Source: CAIYRG01 sp035632215 (GTDB taxonomy: Bacteria > Pseudomonadota > Alphaproteobacteria > Micropepsales > Micropepsaceae). From it: a DNA stretch of 13,366 bases. The stretch spans positions 1 through 13,366 of the forward strand of contig DASQHF010000001.1 in NCBI GenBank assembly GCA_035632215.1, read 5' to 3'. Made by a program: the position numbers and the translations under genes. The notes beneath the pieces were generated by a model that saw only the letters and a program-made list of their open reading frames with translations, ran no database searches and was not told the DNA's origin. The stretch's first letter is position 1. Every line of letters begins with the position of its first letter. Below, in pieces: positions 1 to 6,563 of the stretch.

Positions 1-1065
1 ATCTTCCGTCAGGAAGCGGCGCGGCTCTCTATCGAGGTGCGGGCGCCCGACATCAACAAGAGCGAAGCCTATTTCGCCTGCGACTCCGCGAACGGTGCGG
101 GCGTCATCTATTATGCCCTTGCCGCGGTGAAGAATGTCGGCCGTCAGGCGATGGACCATGTGGTCGCGATCCGCGAAGCGGGCGGGCCGTTCCGCTCGAT
201 CGCCGATTTCGCGCGCCGCATCGATCCCAGGCTCGTGAACAAACGCGCCTTCGAGAGTCTCGTCAAAGCCGGTGCCTTCGATGGCTTGAATCGCAATCGC
301 CGGCAGCTGGTGCAGTCCGCGGATGCCGTTCTCTCGGAAGCCGCGAGCCAGGTGCGCGACCGCGATGCGGGCCAGGAAAGTCTGTTCGGGGCGCCCGATC
401 CTTCGCGCGAGGTTTTTCGTCTCGCCAAGATCGACGATTGGCCGGTCCACGAGCGCTTGAGCGAGGAATTCGCGGCAATTGGATTCTACCTCTCCGGACA
501 TCCGTTGGATGCTTACGCGCAGTCGCTCAGGCGCTTGGGCGTTACGCTCTATGCGGATCTCCTCGCCGATATCCGTCGCTCCTCCGTGAAAGCGACGCTT
601 GCAGGCACCGTCATCCGACGTCAGGAGCGGCGAGGAAAGAGCGGCGAGCCGTTCGCTTTTGTCGGGCTCTCCGACCCTTCGGGCATGTTCGAAGTGATGG
701 TCTTCGCCGAGGCACTTTCTCAAGCGCGCGGTTATCTCGACTCCGGCCGCTCGGTGATCGTGCGCGTGGTCGGCGATTGGATCGACGACGAGCTGAAGCT
801 GCGCGTGGTATCGATCGAGGATCTCGATGTCGCGGCGGCGAACGCCGGCGAGGGTCTGAAGATCCGGCTGAACGATCCCACGCCCATTCCCTTAATCGCG
901 GCGCAGCTGCGCCAGCCGGGTAGGGGCTTGGTGACCGTGGTCGTGCCGGGATCTGGGCCCGAGCAGGAAGTGGAGATCGAGTTACCCAAACGCGTGCTGG
1001 TGACGCCTCAGCTGAAATCGACGCTATCCCAGCTTTCGGGTGTCGCCGAGATCGAGACTGTGTGA
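1..1065 (+). CDS. dnaE: DNA polymerase III subunit alpha, C-terminal part (5' end outside window)
   Basis: This is the last 354 codons of the replicative polymerase catalytic subunit; the frame is open at base 1, so the gene starts upstream. Full-length DnaE is usually about 1,150 residues, so the PHP, palm and most finger regions are missing here. Visible parts are the helix-hairpin-helix region at about bases 121-230 (AAVKNVGRQAM), which in this family binds DNA, the segment at about 445-510 with the typical GFYLSGHPL motif, and an OB-fold at about 586-830 (motifs GTVIRRQERR, GLSDPSGMFEV). The OB-fold is a single-stranded DNA-binding module in this family. The tail after about base 860 would correspond to the region that contacts tau and the clamp; that assignment is by position only. 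The stop overlaps the start of the next small gene (TGATG). No frameshift is seen. Confidence 0.96.
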   Translation: MFRQEAARLSIEVRAPDINKSEAYFACDSANGAGVIYYALAAVKNVGRQAMDHVVAIREAGGPFRSIADFARRIDPRLVNKRAFESLVKAGAFDGLNRNRRQLVQSADAVLSEAASQVRDRDAGQESLFGAPDPSREVFRLAKIDDWPVHERLSEEFAAIGFYLSGHPLDAYAQSLRRLGVTLYADLLADIRRSSVKATLAGTVIRRQERRGKSGEPFAFVGLSDPSGMFEVMVFAEALSQARGYLDSGRSVIVRVVGDWIDDELKLRVVSIEDLDVAAANAGEGLKIRLNDPTPIPLIAAQLRQPGRGLVTVVVPGSGPEQEVEIELPKRVLVTPQLKSTLSQLSGVAEIETV

Positions 1066-1406
1066 TGGCGCCCCTATGGCTGTCGCACGACATCGTAGTC
1101 AAAGCGCTTCAGTCTTTACGGTCACACCCTTGGCTGTCGCTCGGAATTGTCATCAACGCGCTTCTGTTTGTTCCGGGAGCCTACATGGCGGCTAGCGCCA
1201 TCAATATCGCGCGCGAGCAGGAATTCTCGAGCGAGTCTGTCACGATCGCCGCGGTCTTCTTTGCGCTTCCAGTTTTCTGCATCGCCGTGTCCTTCGCCGC
1301 CTGGCGCAGCGCCGCGCGCAGACAATCGTCCGCACATCTGGCGCTGCTGTTGCTCTCGCCGCTTGCCTATGCGGTGTTCCTGACCGTGCTGCTGGTGAAT
1401 TACTGA
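1065..1406 (+). CDS. Small three-helix inner-membrane protein of unknown function
   Basis: A 113-residue protein that I do not recognise. It has three clear hydrophobic segments, at about residues 24-46, 59-80 and 90-111. A polar N-terminus (LSHDIVVKALQSLRSH) and a basic loop between helices 2 and 3 (RSAARRQ) suggest that this loop faces the cytoplasm. No catalytic motif or signal-peptide cleavage site is evident. The ATG at 1065 overlaps the dnaE stop by one base, a typical arrangement for translational coupling. A GTG directly before it at 1062 is an alternative start adding one residue, and no strong separate ribosome binding site is seen. The gene ends 7 bases before the convergent DUF5916 gene. 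That it is real is supported by the coupling, the regular hydrophobic pattern and use of the whole space between two genes. Its function cannot be inferred from the sequence. Confidence 0.75.
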   Translation: MAPLWLSHDIVVKALQSLRSHPWLSLGIVINALLFVPGAYMAASAINIAREQEFSSESVTIAAVFFALPVFCIAVSFAAWRSAARRQSSAHLALLLLSPLAYAVFLTVLLVNY

Positions 1407-1413
1407 CGGCGCA

Positions 1414-3675
1414 TCAAAACCGGAACGTGTGGCCGACCCGCATCGTGAATTGCGACCGCTGCGCCATGAAGCGCTGTCCTGCAAAGAAGGTTCGGCCATC
1501 GATGATGGCGCCCTGGCTGACGGCGATGAAGAGCTCGTTCCCGGGCTGGTACTCCCAACGGTAGCGGGCGAGGAATGCGAAGCTCTTGCTGATGTTGTCG
1601 TATTGCCATTGGGCGTCGAGGTTCATGTCGGGAATGAAATTGATGATCGCCTCGATCGAGGCGAGATGAATGTCGACATGGCCGGTGGGCAGCTCGATAT
1701 ACGTGCCTTCGTAGCTCGGATAGAGCTCGAAATAGGCATTCGGCCTATAAGACAGCGTGGTCTTCGTGTGCAGCGAGCGCCCGTTATAGAACGCGCAGCA
1801 CCAGAACTCCGTATCGATCGACACCGGCCTGCCATCAAAGCTGCGGATCCGTACATAGCCGTTACGCCAATAATATTCGCCGCCCGGGACGGCGACGTGA
1901 TTTGGCAGATTGAAAGTGAATGGCACGTTCTCGTAGGAGTCGATGACCTTGAACGTGATCTCGTCGCTTTGAACTGAAGCCGCGCGGGCCGTGATGTCGT
2001 TCTGGCTCGATTCGAGATTTCCCGAGAGATCGGTGATGAACTCGTAATCGACGTCGAACTCGAGCTGGTTGAGATACTGATCGCGGTAGCGATCGAGATG
2101 CGTGAAGCTGCCGTCGATCTGGCGGATCCCGGTGCGGTTGATGAACCCGAGCGCGGGCTTGAAGTTCCGGCCGATCTGCTTCACCACGAGATCACCGCCC
2201 CAGGGCTCATTCGGGAATCCGATCGCCAGCGCGTCCGAGCTGTCAGCGCCGATCGTGTTGGTGAAGCTGCGGTCGTAGAAGAGGTCCGTGGTCAGGACCT
2301 TGTTGCCCATGAAATGGGAGTCTAGGTACTGGAAATCGGCGCCTGCGACGCTGTTCTGCGTTGCGCCCGTCGGATCGCCGTTCGTGAGGATGATGCCGAA
2401 CTTCGACTCCGAGAAGATCGGATGGGTGATGCGCGCCACGGAAAGCAGTTGACTCTCCGTGGTGGGTGTCTTGTCCGTCATCACCGAGAGGGCGCCGATC
2501 CCGAAGTCGTCGTATTCGCCCGAGAGCTTTCCGCCGGCGATGATATCCACGGGTGAGCCGCCCACGAGACCGATGTTGCGCGAGAAGAACGGCCGCCCGT
2601 TGTTCGAGGACCTGTCGTTGTAGTTGCGCATGAAGGGATGGCCGCCGAACTCGAAGGCTCCGGCATCCTGAAGAAAGAACTGCCGCGTCTCGGGCGTGAA
2701 CAGCGAGAAACGCGTCGTGTTCACCTGACGTACGTCCAAGGGCGCGTCGGAAAAATCGGGATTGATGGTCAGCGTGCCGGTAAGGGCAGGCGTGATGCTG
2801 TAGAACGCGTTGCCGCCGAAGGCGACGCTCTGGGAGGCGCGATCGAACGGGATGTTCCAATCGCGCTTTACGCGGGTCGCGCCATAGACCTGGACGTCGA
2901 GGCCGAGGCCGCGGTCGATATCGTGGATTCCGGTCAAATCGCCGTTCTGGCTGATGTCGGTGAAAGCGAGCGTCGGATTGAAGCCCGACCAATAGAGGCG
3001 CTCGTTCTTGTGGCGGATGCGGCGGGAGAAATCGAAACCCCAGCCGGGCTGGTTCACGTCATAGGAGAGATCCCGGAAGGGGATCGCGATCTCCGCCGTC
3101 CAGCCGTCCGCGACGCGCTTAACCTTGGCTGCCCAAAGCGTGTTCCATTGGCTCAGCTCTTGCGTGTTGTTGAGCTCGAGCTCGTCGGTACGGCCGCCCG
3201 ACGCTCCCACCTCGAAGCTGTAGGCGTTATGCCGGGTCTGGCCGGGATCGAGCTGGATGACGATGGAGTCCGCTGTGTACAGAGGCCCGTCGCGCTGCAT
3301 GGACCGCGCGACGATAGCGTCGGGTGTGCTGTCGTAATTATAGACGGCGAAATAGAGATTGTTCTGGTCATAGAGGATGCGCAGCACCGTGCGCTCGGTT
3401 GGCGGTAGGCCGGGGTAGGGCTGTTTCTGAGTGAAGTTCTCGATGACGGTGGCCTTGGCCCAAACCGGATCCGAGAGATCGCCGTCGATGATCGGGGCCT
3501 CGTTCGGTTCGATGCGCACTGCCATCGCGCTCGGCCGGACAAAACCGGTGGTGAGGGTCGTTTCCGGTCCGGACGCGGGCGCCGCCGGTTGGGCCGCGAC
3601 CCAGCCGTTCGTCAGTGTCAAAACGAGTGCTACCGGCGCTAAAAGCGCGCCGCACGCGAACGACTTCCCTCCCAC
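1414..3675 (-). CDS. Exported CBM9-like / DUF5916 protein, probable outer-membrane beta-barrel
   Basis: A 753-residue protein with an N-terminal signal peptide (lysine at residue 4, then a hydrophobic stretch ending near WVAA|QP, residues 25-30). The family-9 carbohydrate-binding-like domain starts at about residue 62 (IIDGDLSDPVWAKA). The DUF5916 region follows, with the characteristic ETRQFFLQDAGAFEFG at about residues 329-344. The C-terminal 200 residues look like alternating beta strands, and the protein ends in GHTFRF, with the terminal phenylalanine typical of barrel proteins recognised by BamA. The biochemical role of DUF5916 is not established to my knowledge; carbohydrate binding is an inference from the N-terminal domain only. 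I chose the GTG at 3675 because a GGGGGG tract lies a few bases upstream; a TTG at 3708 in the same frame adds 11 residues but lacks a good ribosome binding site. The gene is transcribed against the flanking housekeeping genes and looks like an insertion between dnaE and rpsB. Confidence 0.9.
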   Translation of the reverse strand: MGGKSFACGALLAPVALVLTLTNGWVAAQPAAPASGPETTLTTGFVRPSAMAVRIEPNEAPIIDGDLSDPVWAKATVIENFTQKQPYPGLPPTERTVLRILYDQNNLYFAVYNYDSTPDAIVARSMQRDGPLYTADSIVIQLDPGQTRHNAYSFEVGASGGRTDELELNNTQELSQWNTLWAAKVKRVADGWTAEIAIPFRDLSYDVNQPGWGFDFSRRIRHKNERLYWSGFNPTLAFTDISQNGDLTGIHDIDRGLGLDVQVYGATRVKRDWNIPFDRASQSVAFGGNAFYSITPALTGTLTINPDFSDAPLDVRQVNTTRFSLFTPETRQFFLQDAGAFEFGGHPFMRNYNDRSSNNGRPFFSRNIGLVGGSPVDIIAGGKLSGEYDDFGIGALSVMTDKTPTTESQLLSVARITHPIFSESKFGIILTNGDPTGATQNSVAGADFQYLDSHFMGNKVLTTDLFYDRSFTNTIGADSSDALAIGFPNEPWGGDLVVKQIGRNFKPALGFINRTGIRQIDGSFTHLDRYRDQYLNQLEFDVDYEFITDLSGNLESSQNDITARAASVQSDEITFKVIDSYENVPFTFNLPNHVAVPGGEYYWRNGYVRIRSFDGRPVSIDTEFWCCAFYNGRSLHTKTTLSYRPNAYFELYPSYEGTYIELPTGHVDIHLASIEAIINFIPDMNLDAQWQYDNISKSFAFLARYRWEYQPGNELFIAVSQGAIIDGRTFFAGQRFMAQRSQFTMRVGHTFRF

Positions 3676-3731
3676 TATGCCCCCCGGGTGGGCTCCCCAG
3701 CCCGACAATGTCTATTGCCTATTTATCGGGC

Positions 3732-3737
3732 ATTATA
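3732..3737 (-). promoter_or_regulatory. -10 box of the probable DUF5916 gene promoter
   Basis: The minus strand reads TATAAT, a perfect sigma-70 -10 hexamer, 57 bases upstream of the chosen GTG start. The best-spaced upstream hexamers (around 3755-3760, reading ATATGC) do not resemble TTGACA, so the -35 is weak. Transcription would begin near 3725, giving a leader of about 50 bases. A poor -35 next to a perfect -10 may mean the promoter depends on an activator; that is inference. Confidence 0.45.
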
Positions 3738-3817
3738 CGGATCGGATGGGCGCCGCATATCGTGGAAATGAGCATAAGCAGAGCTTTTTCCGGTGTCTGT
3801 GCTGTGAGGCCAGGTGC

Positions 3818-3846
3818 TTGCGCGCAACTTTGGAAATACCTATAAG
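3818..3846 (+). promoter_or_regulatory. rpsB-tsf promoter (sigma-70 / alphaproteobacterial housekeeping type)
   Basis: TTGCGC (3818-3823) and TATAAG (3841-3846) are 17 bases apart. Shifted by one base, they read CTTGCG and CTATAA, which fits the rhizobial housekeeping pattern CTTGAC-N17-CTATAT as I recall it. The expected start of transcription is near 3853. The bases between the -10 and that point (GCCCCGCC) are all G or C. Such discriminators are typical of ribosomal promoters that are shut down by ppGpp in well-studied bacteria, so stringent control is plausible here. This would drive rpsB and probably the genes after it. Confidence 0.6.
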
Positions 3847-3869
3847 CCCCGCCATCCCACACGCGGGGC
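3846..3869. repeat. Inverted repeat overlapping the rpsB transcription start
   Basis: GCCCCGC (3846-3852) and GCGGGGC (3863-3869) are perfect inverted copies separated by 10 bases. The left arm starts at the last base of the -10 box, so transcripts from the promoter above would not contain the full hairpin. It could be an operator for a dimeric regulator, a relic, or chance in GC-rich DNA. No T-run follows directly, so it does not look like an intrinsic terminator. Confidence 0.4.
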
Positions 3870-3910
3870 CGGGCGGCTTTTGAGAGAAAGCCCGTCCATC
3901 CGGTGTTCGC

Positions 3911-3973
3911 TTTCCGGTTGTTCCCCCGGGAACGGATCACTCCCCGCGCTAGGCTGAACCGGAAAAGAAGGAG
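3911..3973 (+). promoter_or_regulatory. Candidate structured rpsB leader with ribosome binding site
   Basis: TTTCCGGTT (3911-3919) is perfectly complementary to AACCGGAAA (3957-3965). Directly inside the left arm sits a second palindrome, GTTCCCCCGGGAAC (3920-3933), so the two helices could stack end to end. The right arm of the outer stem ends just before the AAGAAGGAG ribosome binding site (the GGAG lies at 3970-3973), 5 bases from the rpsB ATG at 3979. S2 is known to repress its own rpsB-tsf message in E. coli, so this is a candidate for an analogous control element. The pairing is seen in the sequence; the function is inferred. Confidence 0.5.
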
Positions 3974-3978
3974 TTCCC

Positions 3979-4761
3979 ATGGCATTGCCGGATTACAATC
4001 TGCGCCAGCTTTTGGAGGCGGGCGCGCACTTTGGTCATCGCACCCAGCGCTGGAATCCCAAGATGGCCCCTTACCTCTTCGGGCAGCGCAACGACATCCA
4101 CATCATCGACCTCACTCAGACGGTCCCGTTGCTGCACCAGGCGCTTCTCGCCATGCGCGACATCGTCGCAGGTGGCGGGCGGGTGCTGTTTGTCGGCACC
4201 AAGCGTCAGGCGGCGGACCCCGTCGCCGCATCGGCCAAGCGCTGCGCCCAATATTACGTCAACCACCGCTGGCTCGGTGGAACGCTGACCAATTGGCAAA
4301 CGATTTCGCACTCGATCAAACGCCTTCGCACCTTGGAGGAGACGCTTGGGGCTGCGCATGCTTCGGGCCTTACCAAGAAGGAGCTGCTCCAGATCATGCG
4401 CGAGCGCGACAAGCTCGAGCGGGCACTCGGCGGGATCAAGGAGATGGGCGGTCTTCCGTCGATGCTGTTCGTGATCGACACCAACAAGGAATCGATCGCG
4501 GTCGCGGAAGCGCGCAAGCTCGAAATCCCGGTGGCGGCGATCTTGGATTCCAACTCCAATCCGGACGGCATTGCCTACCCGATACCGGGCAATGACGACG
4601 CCTCGCGTGCGATCGCGCTTTATTGCGACCTCGCGGCACGCGCGGTGATCGACGGGCTCTCTGAGGGGCAGGCGGCGTCTGGCGCCGATCTCGGCGAAGC
4701 CGCGCATCTCGCGCACGAGGTGGCGGGAGGCGAGGGTGCCGAAGCCGGAGCCATGGGCTGA
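3979..4761 (+). CDS. rpsB: 30S ribosomal protein S2
   Basis: Ribosomal protein S2, 260 residues, close to the usual family length. It binds late to the small subunit, between head and body, and helps anchor S1. The family is recognised from LLEAGAHFGHRTQRWNPKM near the N-terminus, the NDIHIIDL segment at about residues 38-45, VLFVGTKRQA, and HRWLGGTLTNW at about 96-106; the coiled-coil protrusion falls at about 110-150 (rich in K and E). The C-terminal tail after about residue 230 is acidic and Ala/Gly-rich, which varies in this family. The start is fixed by an AAGAAGGAG ribosome binding site. It is the first gene of the long plus-strand cluster and 66 bases before tsf, its usual partner. Control by its own promoter and possibly by the leader fold is likely. 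Confidence 0.98.
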   Translation: MALPDYNLRQLLEAGAHFGHRTQRWNPKMAPYLFGQRNDIHIIDLTQTVPLLHQALLAMRDIVAGGGRVLFVGTKRQAADPVAASAKRCAQYYVNHRWLGGTLTNWQTISHSIKRLRTLEETLGAAHASGLTKKELLQIMRERDKLERALGGIKEMGGLPSMLFVIDTNKESIAVAEARKLEIPVAAILDSNSNPDGIAYPIPGNDDASRAIALYCDLAARAVIDGLSEGQAASGADLGEAAHLAHEVAGGEGAEAGAMG

Positions 4762-4827
4762 CGTTCTTCCAGTTTCGTCGCTTCATAAGCACGCCTTACA
4801 CTCGCGGGGCGAAGAAGGATTAAGACG

Positions 4828-5751
4828 ATGACGAATATCTCCGCCGGAATGGTCAAGGACCTCCGTGAAAGAACCGGCGCGGGCATGATGGATTGCAAAG
4901 CGGCGCTCGCCGAAACGAAAGGCGACACCGAAGCCGCGATCGATCTCCTGCGCAAACGGGGCCAAGCGAAGGCCGCGAAGAAGGCCGGCCGCACGGCCGC
5001 CGACGGGCTGATCGGCGTCGCCACCGAAGGCTCCCGCGGCGCGATCGTCGAGGTCAATTCCGAAACCGATTTCGTTGCCCGCGGCGGAGAGTTCCAAGAA
5101 TTCGTCAAAAAGGCTGCAAGGCGTGCGCTTGAAGAGGAAGGCGATCTAGAGCGGCTCTTGGGTGCGCCCTTCCATGGTGCCGTATCGGCTGCGGAGGCGA
5201 TCACCGCGCTTGTCGGCAGGATCGGCGAGAACATGACGATCCGCCGCTCGGCCGCCGTCTCGGTATCGCCAGGGATCGTCGCTTCCTATGTGCACAACGC
5301 GGTCGCGCCCGATCTCGGCAAGATCGGCGTTGTTGTGGCGCTGGAGTCGAGTGCGGATCCCGCAAAGCTGATGCCCTTGGGCAAGCAGCTCGCCATGCAC
5401 GTCGCGGCGCGGCCTCCGATGTCGGTAACGATTGATGGTCTGCCTGCGGATTTCGTCGCCCGCGAAAAGGACATCATCGCCGATCAGGCGCGGCAAACGG
5501 GAAAGCCCGAGGACGTCATCAAAAAGATGATCGAGGGCCGCATGCGCAAGGTCTATGAGGAGCACGTGCTGCTGTCGCAGATCTTCGTCATCGACGACGA
5601 GACGCCAGTTGCGAAGGTGCTCGAGAAAGCATCGAAGGATCTCGGGACCAAGGTCTCGATCGCCGGATATTTGCGCTTCGCAGTCGGCGAGGGTGTGGAT
5701 AAGCCGACGACGGACTTCGCCGCCGAGGTCAAAGCCACCGCGGGGCATTAG
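4828..5751 (+). CDS. tsf: Translation elongation factor Ts
   Basis: Elongation factor Ts, 307 residues, the guanine-nucleotide exchange factor that recycles EF-Tu by releasing GDP. The N-terminal UBA-like domain (about 1-55) contains VKDLRERTGAGMMDCKAAL, and the core domain begins with the diagnostic TDFVAR at residues 80-85, the loop that contacts EF-Tu. Two dimerisation-core halves follow, with FVAREKDI and MIEGRMRKVYEE as further family landmarks. Length and order match the common proteobacterial form. An AAGGA ribosome binding site at 4815-4819 lies 8 bases before ATG. The gene follows rpsB, with which it is almost always cotranscribed; no terminator or strong promoter is visible in the 66-base gap, but a short TTCTTC there could pair with GAAGAA overlapping the ribosome binding site. 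Confidence 0.98.
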   Translation: MTNISAGMVKDLRERTGAGMMDCKAALAETKGDTEAAIDLLRKRGQAKAAKKAGRTAADGLIGVATEGSRGAIVEVNSETDFVARGGEFQEFVKKAARRALEEEGDLERLLGAPFHGAVSAAEAITALVGRIGENMTIRRSAAVSVSPGIVASYVHNAVAPDLGKIGVVVALESSADPAKLMPLGKQLAMHVAARPPMSVTIDGLPADFVAREKDIIADQARQTGKPEDVIKKMIEGRMRKVYEEHVLLSQIFVIDDETPVAKVLEKASKDLGTKVSIAGYLRFAVGEGVDKPTTDFAAEVKATAGH

Positions 5752-5784
5752 AAGGGGAGCGCGCCCCCTCAAAAGGAGCCTCCC

Positions 5785-6507
5785 ATGAACGCACCCAAAT
5801 ATCGCCGGATCCTGCTGAAGATATCCGGCGAGGCGTTGATGGGGCCGGCCGCCTACGGCATCGACGTGAGTACGGTCGAACGCATCGCCGCCGACATCAA
5901 GGAAGCAGCTGACGAAGGCGTCGAGATCTGCGTCGTCATCGGCGGCGGCAATATTTTCCGCGGCTTGTCGGGTGCAGCCGCCGGCATCGATCGTGCGACT
6001 GCCGACTACATGGGCATGCTGGCGACGATCATGAACGCGATCGCCATGCAGGCGGCGATGGAGCGCCTTGGGGTTCCCACCCGCGTGCAGTCGGCCATCC
6101 CCATCATGTCGGTCTGCGAGCCTTACATTCGCAGGCGCGCTATCCGGCACATGGAAAAGGGACGGGTGGTGATCTTCGCCGCGGGCACCGGCAATCCCTT
6201 CTTTACCACCGATACGGCGGCCGCCTTGCGTGCGGCCGAGATGAGCTGCGACGCGATGCTCAAGGCCACCCAGGTGGATGGGGTCTATAGCGACGATCCT
6301 AAGCGGGTGAAGGATGCCGAACGTTACGATTTTCTTACTTATCACGAGGTACTGTCCAAGGACTTGAAGGTCATGGATGCCTCGGCGATCTCGCTTTCGC
6401 GCGAAAACGGAATTCCCATCATCGTCTTCTCCATTCACGAGCGCGGCACCCTGTCGCGAATCCTGAAAGGAGAAGGACGCTGCACATTGATCGCCGAAAA
6501 GGCTTAA
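5785..6507 (+). CDS. pyrH: UMP kinase
   Basis: Bacterial-type UMP kinase of the amino-acid kinase fold, 240 residues. It phosphorylates UMP to UDP with ATP in the cytoplasm and supplies all pyrimidine nucleotides, including UDP-sugars for the cell wall. Landmarks are LLKISGEALMG at residues 10-20 (ATP phosphate binding), the glycine loop GGGNIFRG at 53-60, DYMGMLATIMNA from residue 74 (UMP site), GTGNPFFTTDTAA, and DGVYSDDPK near the adenine site. The family is hexameric and regulated by GTP and UTP. The start has a strong AAAAGGAG site upstream. The gap after tsf is 33 bases, so cotranscription with rpsB-tsf is likely. Nothing is unusual in length or motifs. Confidence 0.98.
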   Translation: MNAPKYRRILLKISGEALMGPAAYGIDVSTVERIAADIKEAADEGVEICVVIGGGNIFRGLSGAAAGIDRATADYMGMLATIMNAIAMQAAMERLGVPTRVQSAIPIMSVCEPYIRRRAIRHMEKGRVVIFAAGTGNPFFTTDTAAALRAAEMSCDAMLKATQVDGVYSDDPKRVKDAERYDFLTYHEVLSKDLKVMDASAISLSRENGIPIIVFSIHERGTLSRILKGEGRCTLIAEKA

Positions 6508-6512
6508 ACTGA

Positions 6513-6542
6513 GGGAACTCCGGGCGGCCCCGTGCCGTTCCT
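6513..6542 (+). other. Hairpin between pyrH and frr
   Basis: GGAAC (6514-6518) pairs with GTTCC (6537-6541), and inside it CGGG (6521-6524) pairs with CCCG (6529-6532). The hairpin lies about 10 bases before the AGGGAGG ribosome binding site of frr. No T-run follows, so it is more likely an mRNA processing or stability element than a terminator, if it matters at all. Confidence 0.3.
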
Positions 6543-6563
6543 GGGGCGCAGAGGGAGGCGGTC

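Larger units (their letters stand above)
3676..3978. other. Divergent intergenic region between the DUF5916 gene and rpsB
   Basis: About 300 bases with no convincing gene. It contains a -10 box facing left (3732-3737), a promoter facing right (3818-3846), a GC-rich inverted repeat directly after that promoter's -10 (3846-3869), a small leader hairpin (GGCTTT 3875-3880 with AAAGCC 3887-3892) and a nested stem before the rpsB ribosome binding site (3911-3965). Short open frames crossing it have no coding support. Bases 3740-3815 show nothing I can identify. Confidence 0.8.

Noticed and set aside
2638..3408. A 256-codon open frame on the plus strand
   Set aside because: Opposite the DUF5916 gene, which has a signal peptide and family motifs in frame; the plus-strand product looks like a complement artefact.
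3676..3708. TTG at 3708 as the start of the DUF5916 gene
   Set aside because: In frame, but it lacks a good ribosome binding site and adds residues before the signal peptide; the GTG at 3675 has a G-rich site just upstream. It cannot be fully excluded.
3846..3884. GC-rich hairpin followed by CTTTT as an intrinsic terminator
   Set aside because: The T-run is only four bases and lies about 8 bases from the stem, no upstream plus-strand gene needs it, and the left arm overlaps the -10 box of a better supported promoter.
3903..4595. A plus-strand open frame overlapping the start of rpsB
   Set aside because: It is another frame of rpsB, starts in the leader and has an Arg/His-rich product with no domain.
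5146..6438. A 430-codon open frame on the minus strand
   Set aside because: It lies fully antisense to tsf and pyrH, which have unmistakable family motifs. Its product is low-complexity, rich in Arg, His and Gly, as expected from the complement of GC-rich codons.
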